Assembly: GCF_014076845.1 (NCBI RefSeq) | Contig: NZ_JACGUT010000074.1 | Coordinates: 31,569 to 95,568 of the forward strand | DNA from: Colwellia sp. MB3u-41 | GTDB taxonomy: Bacteria > Pseudomonadota > Gammaproteobacteria > Enterobacterales > Alteromonadaceae | Length of the DNA stretch: 64,000 nt | Direction of reading: 5' to 3' | Shown: positions 55,189 to 63,788 of the stretch, piece after piece | Layout: every line of letters starts with the position of its first letter | Numbering within the stretch: position 1 is the first letter of the stretch | Notes under the pieces: generated by a model | What the model was told of the DNA's origin: nothing | Databases searched by the model: none | The model's input: only the letters and a program-made list of their open reading frames with translations | Position numbers and translations under genes: made by a program

Positions 55189-56943
55189 ATGAAAAAAATA
55201 GTGCTCATCGGTATTTTAACCGTCACGGCTTTATTAAATGTAACGGCACAAGCCGCAGATAAACTTACCGGTTTACAAGCGTTAGGTGCCCCTCTAGACC
55301 CTAAAGTAGATATACGTTGGAATCGTTTTTACGACTCAGAAAGTACGATAAAAATACTTAAAAAAATAAATAAAGCCTACCCAAAACTTACGCGACTGGC
55401 CTCTATTGGTCAGTCCTTTGAAGGGCGTGATATTTTTGTTATCAAGATCACCAATTACAACAACGGCGATGATACAACAAAACCTGCAATGTATATTGAT
55501 GGCAATATTCATTCTAATGAAATTCAAGGAACAGAAGTCTCTCTTTATACCGCTTGGTTCTTAACGGAAAGCTACGGTAAAGTGAAATGGATAACCGAAC
55601 TGCTTAACGACAAAGCCTTCTATATAGTGCCAACCATAAACCCTGACGGACGTGATTGGTTTATGAATGAAGCAAATACCGCGCACTCTCCTCGCTCTGG
55701 CATGGTTCCCACTGACAACGACCTTGACGGTGAAATAGATGAAGACGGTCCAGAAGATCTCAATAATGATGGCCACATTACTAGCATGCGTATCAAAGAT
55801 ACGGTACGTGGTACGCATAAAGAAGACGAAAAATACCCCGGCTTAATGGTGCGTGTTGCTGAAGGTCAAACGGGCGATTATCGTATGTTAGGCGCTGAAG
55901 GATATGACAACGATGGTGATGGCCGTGTAAACGAAGATGGCAAAGGGGTTTACGAATATGATCCTAATCGTGACTGGGCAAATGAATGGGAGCCTGCTTA
56001 TATTCAAAGAGGTGCACGTCGTTATCCTTTTTCATTAAAAGAAACCAGTGCCGTTGCGAAATTTGTTAAAGCTCACCGTAACATTGCTGCCGCTCAAAGT
56101 TACCACAATGCTGGCGGTATGATTTTACGTGGCCCCGGTAAAGCAAATAACAAATACACTCGTTCTGATATTGGCGTATACGACTTTATTGCCAACCAAG
56201 GTGAACAAATATTGCCAAATTATCGCTATCTTGTTGCTTGGAAAGATCTCTATCAAGTTTACGGTGGTGAGTTTGACTGGTTTTATGGCAACAATGGCAT
56301 AATGGCATTTACCAATGAACTGTGGACTTCTGCTAACATGTTTCGCCCAAACGACAAAACACGCGACAAATTGGGTAATCAAAATCATAATTTCAACACG
56401 CATCTTTTATTTGGTGATGCGTTTGTGCCTTGGACTAAAGTAAAGCACCCTATTTATGGTGATATTGAAGTAGGCGGTTTTAAGAAAAATTTTGGTAGAA
56501 CACCCCCCTCTTTTCTTTTAGAGGAAGAAGCACACCGAAATATGGCCTTTACCTTATTTCATGCCTACCATATGCCACAACTAAAAGTGACACGTTCGTC
56601 AACACGTAAGCTCAGTAACGGTTTGTATGAGATCACGGCTAACATTGCAAATGAAAGAGCAATACCGACACGCTTGTCACAAGATGTTAATAACAACCTG
56701 TCTTTTGAAGACCGTATATCTATAGTATCTAAAGACTTTAAAATATTAAGTGGGTTAACGGTCATTAGTGAGGGGGCGAACACGCATACTGACCACGACT
56801 TAAACCCAGCGACAATTAAAGTAGCAACTATTGCTGGGCATTCAACAACCGTCGTTAAGTGGATTGTTGATGGCAAAGGCAGTTACCAGGTAACAGTAGA
56901 CTCAGAAAAAGGAGGGAAAGACAGCAAAACCTTTACTTTCTAG
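55189..56943 (+). CDS. M14-family zinc carboxypeptidase, secreted
   Basis: The 584-residue enzyme has a signal peptide ending near residue 22 (AQA-ADK). The M14 active site is complete: zinc ligands His108 and Glu111 (DGNIHSNEIQGTE), His306 (AQSYHNAGG), substrate Asn/Arg region NPDGRD (151-156), and catalytic Glu377 (FTNELWTS). Two Asp-rich Ca-binding-like loops (DNDLDGEIDEDG, 177-188; DNDGDGRVNEDG, 240-251) and a C-terminal beta-sandwich domain follow. It should trim C-terminal residues from peptides in periplasm or outside. It is co-transcribed with the inactive homologue upstream; terminator at 56976. Confidence 0.9.
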   Translation: MKKIVLIGILTVTALLNVTAQAADKLTGLQALGAPLDPKVDIRWNRFYDSESTIKILKKINKAYPKLTRLASIGQSFEGRDIFVIKITNYNNGDDTTKPAMYIDGNIHSNEIQGTEVSLYTAWFLTESYGKVKWITELLNDKAFYIVPTINPDGRDWFMNEANTAHSPRSGMVPTDNDLDGEIDEDGPEDLNNDGHITSMRIKDTVRGTHKEDEKYPGLMVRVAEGQTGDYRMLGAEGYDNDGDGRVNEDGKGVYEYDPNRDWANEWEPAYIQRGARRYPFSLKETSAVAKFVKAHRNIAAAQSYHNAGGMILRGPGKANNKYTRSDIGVYDFIANQGEQILPNYRYLVAWKDLYQVYGGEFDWFYGNNGIMAFTNELWTSANMFRPNDKTRDKLGNQNHNFNTHLLFGDAFVPWTKVKHPIYGDIEVGGFKKNFGRTPPSFLLEEEAHRNMAFTLFHAYHMPQLKVTRSSTRKLSNGLYEITANIANERAIPTRLSQDVNNNLSFEDRISIVSKDFKILSGLTVISEGANTHTDHDLNPATIKVATIAGHSTTVVKWIVDGKGSYQVTVDSEKGGKDSKTFTF

Positions 56944-56975
56944 CCATAACGCTGACTAGGTAACGTTAATTAATA

Positions 56976-56997
56976 AACCGGCCTATGCCGGTTTTTT
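56976..56997 (+). terminator. Rho-independent terminator after the M14 pair
   Basis: Stem AACCGGC / GCCGGTT with CTAT loop and a TTTTTT run, 32 bp after the stop of the active M14 gene. Confidence 0.88.
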
Positions 56998-57024
56998 AAT
57001 AAATGTTCACAAATTCTTTAGCGT

Positions 57025-57918
57025 TTATTTACGATAAACAGCGAATATTGCTTTGCCTATATCCGCAATGGCTTTATTACGTTGGGCGAAAGTGGCATCG
57101 GTCTGCGTTAAATAAATACTAATAATTAGCGGTGTTCGTTTATCAGACCAAACAACAGCGGTAATTCCTCTGGAACCAAAGCCCCCAGAGCCTGAACGGT
57201 CTGCAATGAACCAATGTTCAGGGAGTACCGACCGCAATAAACTCCCCGTAACTTTGTTATCTATCATCCATTGCTTGAGTTGCACTTTTGAATCTCGAGA
57301 TAATACATCACCAAATAATAAGGTATGCAAACTTTTCACCATTGCATTTGGGGTTGTGGTATCTCTTTTATCGCCATCAAGTGCTTCATTTAATTCAGGT
57401 TCAATTCTATCTAACCGAGTGAATTCATCGCCAATAGCACGCATAAACTGCGTTAAAGCTTTGGGTCCATCAATACCTTTAAATACAATATTGGTCGCGG
57501 TATTGTCACTCATGATCATCGCTGCTGAGCATGCCTCCTTTAACGAGATTTTTTCACCAACAAGCTTTTTTGTTATCGGCGACCAATTAATCAAAGAATC
57601 TGTGGTTATAACGGTAGCAGTATCAAAAGATTGTAATCCTTTTTCAACATCAGCAAGTAATTTTGCGCAGGCAAATACTTTAAATGTGCTCATTAATGGA
57701 AATTTAGTATTGCCATTATAATCCCATGAGTCATTGGCTTTTACATCATAAATAGAAACACCTATACGAGCGCCAAGCAGGTGTTCTTGTGCTTCTATTT
57801 GCTCTAAAATTGTATTAGCTCGAGCACTACCCGCCAACCCAATATGAATCAAGAAACTGAGTAAGAAAGCGTTGCAGATAGAAACTTGCGCTTTAAAAAT
57901 AAAGGTCATTATCTTCAC
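57025..57918 (-). CDS. Class A beta-lactamase, CARB/PSE-like
   Basis: The 297-residue periplasmic serine hydrolase has a signal peptide ending near residue 34 (ARA-NTI). Active-site motifs: Ser77-x-x-Lys80 (MSTFK), Ser137-Asp138-Asn139, Glu173 in RIEPELNE, and Arg241-Ser-Gly in IADRSGSGGFGSRGITAVVWS. RSG in place of the usual KTG is the mark of CARB/PSE carbenicillinases, and the surrounding C-terminal sequence is close to that group. I infer penicillin and carbenicillin hydrolysis. No integron, IS or second resistance gene adjoins it, and base composition matches the neighbours, so it looks chromosomal and resident. Confidence 0.9.
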   Translation of the reverse strand: MKIMTFIFKAQVSICNAFLLSFLIHIGLAGSARANTILEQIEAQEHLLGARIGVSIYDVKANDSWDYNGNTKFPLMSTFKVFACAKLLADVEKGLQSFDTATVITTDSLINWSPITKKLVGEKISLKEACSAAMIMSDNTATNIVFKGIDGPKALTQFMRAIGDEFTRLDRIEPELNEALDGDKRDTTTPNAMVKSLHTLLFGDVLSRDSKVQLKQWMIDNKVTGSLLRSVLPEHWFIADRSGSGGFGSRGITAVVWSDKRTPLIISIYLTQTDATFAQRNKAIADIGKAIFAVYRK

Positions 57919-58102
57919 TCTCGTGTCTGCATATTCTTGTAGGGTTAAACACTTTTATTTACACAGTATTTTTCAAAGCTATTATCTGTGCAACTACGAT
58001 TAACTAACTAGGTCAGTAACACGCTAAGTAATGGTTCGTGTAATTGACTAGGAACAAGCACAACCGCAGCTTGATCCGTGTAAGCAAGTTGTTATAAGCG
58101 GA

Positions 58103-59359
58103 TTAATTCAATCCCACATCATGTATTATCCATTGCAATTGAGGGTCATTATTAGAAAGGTAATCATCAATTGAAACTTCAATGGCAACATCTGGGTATA
58201 ACGCATCATTTTTGTCATTACCAAAATGATATAACCGCTTTGAATACGTTACCCCTAGTGTAGAATTTGGTAACGTGAATTGTCCCATATCTTGATATCC
58301 TGAAGGTTTAGCACCGGTAGGCTCCCCCACTAACTTTGCATTCAATAGTTGTGAGAATTGGGCGGCATTACTCATTGCAGCTGAGAAGGTAGCATGATCA
58401 ATAAGAACATAAACGCCTGATTTCCAATCAATGCTATCCGCCAACACAAGCAGTTCAGCAAGTTTTAAACCGACAAAAAAATTACCTCCATAATTTTCTC
58501 TAAGATCTATTATCAACTTTTCTGACGCTTGTTCATTAATGAAAGAAAGTAAATCTTCAGCCAATGATCCCATGTTCGATATTGAGGTGTAACGACGAAA
58601 CTTAACATAAATTATTTTTTTATTTTTTGACGCCCCAAACCAAAGATTGTCGTTTAATTTTTCCTCTACAGGAAATAAAGAGTAGTTTTCAATTGAGAGA
58701 TAAGCGTTATATTCGTTTGAGTGATGAGATTTTAATTGCTGTTTTACTCGCTTTTCACCCACTTTAAATGTGAACCAAGCGTGATCTGTATCGTTAATAA
58801 TCCCTAAGCCATTAAGCAGTTCAGCTTTGGGAATATACTCTGCTGCTCTTACTTGTGTTGAGTATTTGTTTTCAGAGAAAGGCGTGAGTTGAGAAAATAA
58901 AAGATAAATTTCTTCTGCTTGAATACCGTCAATTGTTTCAAGTTTAGCGCCAAGAAGGTGTTTAAAATCTTTTGTTGTTTTAATAACATAAAGCTTTCCT
59001 TGCATCATTTTTAATTGAATAGGAAAACTTTTTAGATTAGCTCCCCATAAAGGTAATGATGTATGCCCGTCGCCAATGCTGTGTGTTAACTTCATTAATT
59101 GAACTAAAATCTGATTGTTCGTTAACGTCGCTAAAGTGCTTTTCAGATGCATTATTTTTTTATTAAATGCTTGCTTGGAAATTGTATGATAAAGGTCTAT
59201 GTGCTTCTCTGTTAGCCTTTGAGAGTAAACATCAAGATCATCTTGCCAGTTTTTAATCTCTAATAAATTGGTTAAGCCATAACAGTTTAACGAAAATATT
59301 GATAATAAAAATAAAAGGGGAAACCTCACACTATATTCCTTTAGCCATATAACAGCCAT
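58103..59359 (-). CDS. S41-family peptidase-like exported protein
   Basis: Started at ATG 59359 the protein has 418 residues; a GTG at 59425 would add 22. After a signal segment (PLLFLLSIFSLNCYG) come the tricorn/TSPc-type markers: THSIGDGHTSL, a PDZ-like region (VIKTTKDFKHLLGAKLETIDGIQAEE), IIDLRENYGGNFFVG and DHATFSAAMSNA, where the Ser in TFSAA is the expected nucleophile, then GEPTGAKPSGY and LYPDVAIEVS. It is a distinct paralogue of the S41 protein at 10589. Role unknown; start uncertain as no ribosome site stands out. Confidence 0.78.
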   Translation of the reverse strand: MAVIWLKEYSVRFPLLFLLSIFSLNCYGLTNLLEIKNWQDDLDVYSQRLTEKHIDLYHTISKQAFNKKIMHLKSTLATLTNNQILVQLMKLTHSIGDGHTSLPLWGANLKSFPIQLKMMQGKLYVIKTTKDFKHLLGAKLETIDGIQAEEIYLLFSQLTPFSENKYSTQVRAAEYIPKAELLNGLGIINDTDHAWFTFKVGEKRVKQQLKSHHSNEYNAYLSIENYSLFPVEEKLNDNLWFGASKNKKIIYVKFRRYTSISNMGSLAEDLLSFINEQASEKLIIDLRENYGGNFFVGLKLAELLVLADSIDWKSGVYVLIDHATFSAAMSNAAQFSQLLNAKLVGEPTGAKPSGYQDMGQFTLPNSTLGVTYSKRLYHFGNDKNDALYPDVAIEVSIDDYLSNNDPQLQWIIHDVGLN

Positions 59360-59675
59360 TAGTGGATAAAATCGCTGGCTAAAATGTATGCAGGCAGTAA
59401 AAGTAGCCCGCGATACTTTTAACACGTAAAATTTTTGTTAGGATTTTATGACAGCCAATCCCTGCAAGCTTATTGATGTTAGCCTTCGAAATAACACCAG
59501 CTATAATAATATGCATTGCAGAATTAACGACATACTCTATTTTGCACCTGCTCACTCATTTTTCACCACCCATTGGAAATACTTCACTGTAAAAACGGTG
59601 TTAGGTGTTTTGCTTAATGTTATATATACACACAACATGATAATTGCCAGTAGAGAAGACTATCACAGTACGTTG

Positions 59676-60131
59676 TTAAATATCATCCATGCGGTGAACG
59701 GCGTGCATAAGTTGTTGAGACTTTAGCTGTTGAAATTCAATTAAATTCTCAAGATGGGTTTTAACGGTTTCGCTTGAAACTAGCCCCTTAATAAGAAGTA
59801 ACCACTCACTTAGCTGGAATCTTATTTCTGTGGTCATATCAAGCACAATATCAATACTCACATCTGGCTTTGCTTTAAAACTATTAATACGCGCTGATAT
59901 CTGATGTTCAATATCCTCGTCAAGCCACGTACTGAGCACGCCAATAGATTCATCGCTAATTAATTTCTTAATGCCTTGAATATTCTCTGCCTGTTTCTCA
60001 ATGACATAATGAAGAAAAATACGTGTTCGTTCATCTTTGGTGTTTTCTAAAAAACAGCTATATAAACCATTCAATTCTTGATTGATTTCCATTACATGTT
60101 CATATATTTCTTTTAATTGATGAAATCTCAT
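59676..60131 (-). CDS. Hypothetical helical protein
   Basis: The 151-residue protein is predicted almost entirely helical: HQLKEIYEHVMEINQELNGLYSCFLENTKDERTRIFLHYVIEKQAENIQGIKKLI suggests a helical-hairpin or four-helix bundle of ferritin-like type, with scattered Glu and His but no clear ExxH pair. No family recognised. It starts at ATG 60131 after AAGGAGCATC (a good ribosome site). Its downstream neighbour (leftward) is the S41-like gene, its upstream neighbour the reductase pseudogene. Confidence 0.65.
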   Translation of the reverse strand: MRFHQLKEIYEHVMEINQELNGLYSCFLENTKDERTRIFLHYVIEKQAENIQGIKKLISDESIGVLSTWLDEDIEHQISARINSFKAKPDVSIDIVLDMTTEIRFQLSEWLLLIKGLVSSETVKTHLENLIEFQQLKSQQLMHAVHRMDDI

Positions 60132-60243
60132 TTGATGCTCCTTAACGTTATAATAAGCCTTATCGCTTTGTCGTAGCGTAGTTAAATCTTGACCTAAATT
60201 TAACCGTTTAAATTTGCGATAACATTTAATTAGTAGCTATATA

Positions 60244-61160
60244 TTAAGATTTAAGCAAGTTTTGTAGGATGGGGTTTGTGGTTGTATACAACGTAGCAAC
60301 ACGCTTTGTCGTATCCATTGACTGCTTAATAGCAAAAGCCGCTAATGCTGACTCATGAAAGCCACTTAAAATTAAGTTTCTTTTACTTGGATAGTAGTTT
60401 AGGTCTCCAACAGCATAGTTCATTTCAAAGTTCCAATTAGCTATGGGTCCAATTTTGACGAGAGACCAAACATAACAAGTAAATGATCAACATCAACCGT
60501 TCTTTTTAAGCCTGAAGACCGAACAATAGGCTTGCTTAGTGAGTCTCCATCTTTCGTATAATCAAAGACCTGGCCGTTTAAAAATTGCATATCGTAACTT
60601 GTACATAGCTGCTCTATTTTATTAATACTCGCTGCAGATGCTCTAAAATTAGTACTTCTGTGAATCATCAGAACACTTTGTGCAATGGGCTGTAATATAA
60701 GTGCCCAATCAAAAGCGCTACCACCACCTTAAACAACAACATTTTTATCTTTATATAAAATTTTTTCTTTCACTTTATAAAAAGTTGACGGTTTTCAAAC
60801 TCTTTTATTCCCTTCACTTTTAAACGAACGGGTTCAAAAGCGCCACTTCCTGTGGCAATAATTACTGACTTACATTCAAGTAAAATACCTTTTTCTGTTT
60901 TGATAAAACTAAATTTTATCTTTCTTTATGAATCTCTATAGCTTTTTTAACGCATCAGTTATCGATTCGCCTGAAGGCATAGGAATAGCAGGAATATCAT
61001 AGATAGGTTTGTCTGAATAAAGTTATGAACACTAGCCCCCAAAGTTTCGAAATACTATCAACAACTACCGCTTTAAGGCCTTGTAAACCTAATTCAAATA
61101 CTTAAAATATTCCAACAGGACCTGCATCAATAGATACATTTGTATGTACCTTATTGATAC
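60244..61160 (-). pseudogene. Ferredoxin-NADP reductase (TrxR-like) pseudogene
   Basis: Fragments in all frames on the minus strand line up with a ~340-residue TrxR-like ferredoxin-NADP reductase: DAGPVGIF-stop-VFELGLQGLKAVVVDS; SDKPIYDIPAIPMPSGESITDAL; SVIIATGSGAFEPVRLKVKG; VVV-stop-GGGSAFDWA; MIHRSTNFRASAASINKIEQL to VDVDHLLVMFGLSSK; after a frameshift IGPIANWNFE, then a deletion of about 20-30 residues, NYAVGDLNYYPSKRNLIL and SGFHESALAAFAIKQS. There are several stops and shifts, so it is dead. The 5' end is approximate. Only the 60441-60668 piece remains open as a frame. Confidence 0.82.
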
Positions 61161-61534
61161 CCCTACGTAATGCATGTCAATTGCATGTTACTGACCATTT
61201 CACAAACGCCCGTATTTATTTTTTCACAGGGATTTATGCTGACAAAATGATTTTTAAAAAGAGAAACTAAAGCCAATTGACGACTTACCCCCATATTTTA
61301 AAGTCTACTCAACTTTTTGGGCTTGGCACATTTTAAAATATAATAATCCAGATTTATGTTTAAAAATATGTAGAGCACTAATAGGAAAACATATGCACTT
61401 AACTGGCCATACAGACTATAAAATGATAATTTTTATCTATCTTTCTTGCTCTTTTGGCAAAAAATAGCGTGCACAAAACAACTATTTTCTAGTAAAAGGA
61501 ACGAACTGCAAGGAATAAAACTAGCGTGCCAGAA
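61161..61534. other. Gene-free stretch in the decaying region
   Basis: In this 374-bp stretch the + strand has an open run near 61290-61460 (YFKVYSTFWAWHILKYNNPD...), which I cannot match to any family. No ribosome site leads it. It may be the remnant of another gene. Confidence 0.35.
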
Positions 61535-61855
61535 TTAAGGCCCACCTAGCGTGATCCACTCGATTAGTTCGCTAGAGTTTTTCAAAGCGAACTGCCTTTT
61601 AATCAGCCTCCCAGATGTATCAAAGAGTAAAATCTCCGCAGCGCTGGCTTGGTGTTCAGCGATAAGCTGGTCTCCCTCTGGGGTGTTAATTTTGGCGATT
61701 AGAAAGAGGACTTGGTCACCAAGATCATCACGAGCTTTATTCATCTGTTCAGTCTGGCTTATGCTAACTACAAGGTTTGGATCATAGATAAACACTAGAG
61801 CCGGCAAGCCGGTTCCTATTTGCTCGTGAGTCATCTTAAAAGCCTTAGGAATCAA
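61535..61855 (-). CDS. Thioredoxin-fold-like protein lacking CxxC, start doubtful
   Basis: The 106-residue frame from TTG 61855 has LPALVFIYDPNLVVSISQTEQMNKARDDLGDQVLFLIAKINTPEGDQLIAEHQASAAEILLFDTSGRL, with the secondary-structure order of a thioredoxin domain but no active-site cysteines. The frame continues upstream without a stop to 61969 and encodes a classic membrane anchor (NPWIYIGVIIFIFIFIGFAVTL), but no ATG, GTG or TTG is found there; TAA precedes at 61970. The protein was probably membrane-anchored and may have lost its start codon, so this could be a pseudogene. Confidence 0.55.
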   Translation of the reverse strand: MIPKAFKMTHEQIGTGLPALVFIYDPNLVVSISQTEQMNKARDDLGDQVLFLIAKINTPEGDQLIAEHQASAAEILLFDTSGRLIKRQFALKNSSELIEWITLGGP

Positions 61856-62118
61856 CGTTACTGCAAATCCTATAAATATAAATATAAATATGATGACACC
61901 AATATAAATCCAAGGATTTCGACGAGTAGAGTTAAGGTTGTATTTTTCGTTGATAACTAATTTCTCTTTTTATTGTTGAAGCTATAACAGCTTATTAATA
62001 CGCCTTTAAGATTAAAGCGCCGACAATTTTAAACACAATCTTTCACGCACCACATTTTTATAATATATTTAATAAGTTATCAGCAATTTTTGTTGTATTC
62101 AACATCGTATATAACTTT

Positions 62119-62231
62119 GCATAACAAGCCATGAAATATATGAGCCAACACATGGCTCGTTATGCATGCATTCCATCTAAATTAAAGGTAATAAAAACAA
62201 TTTAATACCTTTAATTTGGAATAAACGAGCC
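62119..62231. repeat. Two adjacent hairpins with alternative pairing
   Basis: Hairpin 1 (62119-62165): arms GCATAACAAGCCATG and CATGGCTCGTTATGC, one mismatch, 17-nt loop. Hairpin 2 (62170-62222): arms ATTCCA-AAATTAAAGGTA (3-nt bulge) and TACCTTTAATTTGGAAT. GGCTCGTTAT at 62154 can instead pair with ATAAACGAGCC at 62221, making a competing fold. The GCATAAC/GTTATGC ends recall integron attC sites, but the arms are too perfectly paired for that and no integrase is near. Confidence 0.55.
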
Positions 62232-62443
62232 TTAATAATATATTTAAATAACATGCCAATAAATTTGGTGAGTAATTCATTAGAAAACCTATGGCAAATA
62301 ATTTATAGCTCATGCTTATAAAGCGTACAAAGAAGACGGTAGATTTTGTAATTTACATATGCTTTTTGATGTTTTAAGAAAAGAAATATACGGAAATTGG
62401 ATCATAGTATCGTGCCTGCATATAAATTAGAACAACTTACTAT

Positions 62444-62655
62444 AATAGATTAGGACATCCATTAAGTTTAATAAAGTAATAGATTAGGACATCCATTAAG
62501 TTTAATAAAGAATAGACAATACATTACCTAAATAGCTTTGCGAAATACAAGGAATAGATTAGGACATCCATAGAATAGATTAGAAAGAATAGATTAGGAC
62601 ATCCATTAATTTTAATAATAGACAATACATTACCTAAATAGCTTTGCGAAATACA
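62444..62655. repeat. REP-like repeat cluster linked to the RAYT gene
   Basis: The 18-mer AATAGATTAGGACATCCA occurs four times, starting at 62444, 62478, 62553 and 62588. Two copies are followed by TTAAGTTTAATAAAG. A different 39-bp unit (starting AATAGACAATACATTACC) occurs twice without mismatch, at 62511-62549 and 62617-62655. Reverse-complemented, the 18-mer contains GGATGTCC, close to the GGGTGTCC found upstream of the transposase gene (63855-63863). This suggests the repeats are the REP elements of that RAYT. Confidence 0.75.
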
Positions 62656-62789
62656 GACGGTGGTAGATATTGTGTTTTTCTATGAACTTATTAGGTTAAT
62701 CTAGCTTGTGAAACGACAGACCAATGAATTTTACCCACACGAATACCAGTGTGATGCTGTTTAAGGGGATTTATAATATACTTAGGGTG

Positions 62790-63788
62790 TCAGTGAAATA
62801 TTGCTGCTTGCTGTCGATGACCGCCAATCCATTGCTTACCTGTGTGGGCAGCAAAAGCATTAAGCTCTTCTAACGAGCCAACAGCTTGATGATATTTTTT
62901 ACCAAAATGCTTGGCAAGTTGTAACCAATCGTCACTATTGATGCCTAAAGCCCTTAACAACGGGCATATTTTTTCATTAATCTTACCGCGCTTATCTGCT
63001 TTAATAATTTTTCCTGTTTCTTCTACTAGGGTTAAATAATCAAGGAGGGAGAACGCTATACCTTTAGGTGAATTTTTATGTTCCTTACCCATAAAACCCA
63101 TTAAAGGTTTAGGGGTAAATGGTAATTTCACTTTGTTATCAATATAACTTGCTTTGTCATGAATGCGTTCAAAAATAGAGGTGTATTCTGCGGTTTGTAC
63201 CGTATCTGCCATTTTCGCTCTTATGGGATTTAAGTCCACATAGGCCATACAGACAATTACTGCTTTTTCATCAAGCAGCGCTTGTGACTTAAACCGCCCT
63301 TCCCAGAATCTGCCTTTACAGTTATCTTCAGTATTGGCTTTACGGGCGATATATTCATTTAAGTTACGCATTAGCCAAGATAAATCACTTAAGCGACTTC
63401 GCCATTGATTGATAATCTCTTGCGCTTTATCAATTTCGGCTTGGCAACTGCTTTCTCCTTTATGTAATCGCTCAACTAATGGATGGCTATGATAAAGCTG
63501 CTGCCAACGCTGACAAACCTCATAGTCATTCCAAGCAAGTGCTTCACTTTCATCAATATACACAACAAGGTGATAGTGATTCGACATTACGGCATATGCC
63601 GCTACATCAATAGCAAAAATTGAGGTTAAAAAGCGAATACGGTCGACCATCCATTGCCTGCGGTGTTCAAAGTTTTGTTTAGTATAGTCATCTTCTCCGC
63701 ATAAATAGGCACGGCGTACACAGCGAGAGATTAAGTGATAATAACGGGTATCTTGAAGGGATACTTGCTTACTGCGTGCTTGGGTCAT
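62790..63788 (-). CDS. REP-associated tyrosine transposase (RAYT, Y1_Tnp)
   Basis: Started at ATG 63788 after AGAGG the protein has 332 residues. The HUH motif is HYH in MSNHYHLVVYID (His74, His76 counted from an upstream GTG at 63797). Later hallmarks are NEYIARKANTEDNCKGRFWEGRFKSQALLDE and CMAYVDLNPIRAKM, with Tyr149 and Tyr186 as candidate nucleophiles. It is longer than the 165-residue E. coli RAYT, with a C-terminal domain (220-335) common in marine proteobacterial members. RAYTs are single-copy, vertically kept relatives of IS200/IS605 that process REP palindromes. GACACCC flanks the gene on both sides. Confidence 0.9.
   Translation of the reverse strand: MTQARSKQVSLQDTRYYHLISRCVRRAYLCGEDDYTKQNFEHRRQWMVDRIRFLTSIFAIDVAAYAVMSNHYHLVVYIDESEALAWNDYEVCQRWQQLYHSHPLVERLHKGESSCQAEIDKAQEIINQWRSRLSDLSWLMRNLNEYIARKANTEDNCKGRFWEGRFKSQALLDEKAVIVCMAYVDLNPIRAKMADTVQTAEYTSIFERIHDKASYIDNKVKLPFTPKPLMGFMGKEHKNSPKGIAFSLLDYLTLVEETGKIIKADKRGKINEKICPLLRALGINSDDWLQLAKHFGKKYHQAVGSLEELNAFAAHTGKQWIGGHRQQAAIFH

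Larger units (their letters stand above)
61970..62789. other. Repeat-rich, gene-free region left of the RAYT gene
   Basis: This 820-bp very A/T-rich region holds the hairpin pair (62119-62231), a possible gene remnant (+ strand 62302-62430, frame reading AHAYKAYKEDGRFCNLHM and onward to TAG) and the REP-like repeat cluster (62444-62655). No intact gene. Confidence 0.6.

Noticed and set aside
57025..57918. Recently acquired mobile resistance gene
   Set aside because: No IS, integron or transposon ends flank it and its A/T content is like that of its neighbours.
59448..59726. Possible 92-residue + strand gene
   Set aside because: It overlaps the 3' end of a better supported gene on the other strand, has no ribosome site and no recognisable domain.
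62119..62165. Integron attC site
   Set aside because: Terminal GCATAAC/GTTATGC fits loosely, but the arms pair almost perfectly with one mismatch, without the unpaired spacer and extrahelical bases of attC, and no integrase or cassette gene is seen.
62444..62655. CRISPR-like array
   Set aside because: Repeats are only 18 bp, spacing is irregular (34, 75 and 35 bp), the intervening sequence is itself repeated, and no cas gene is in the window.
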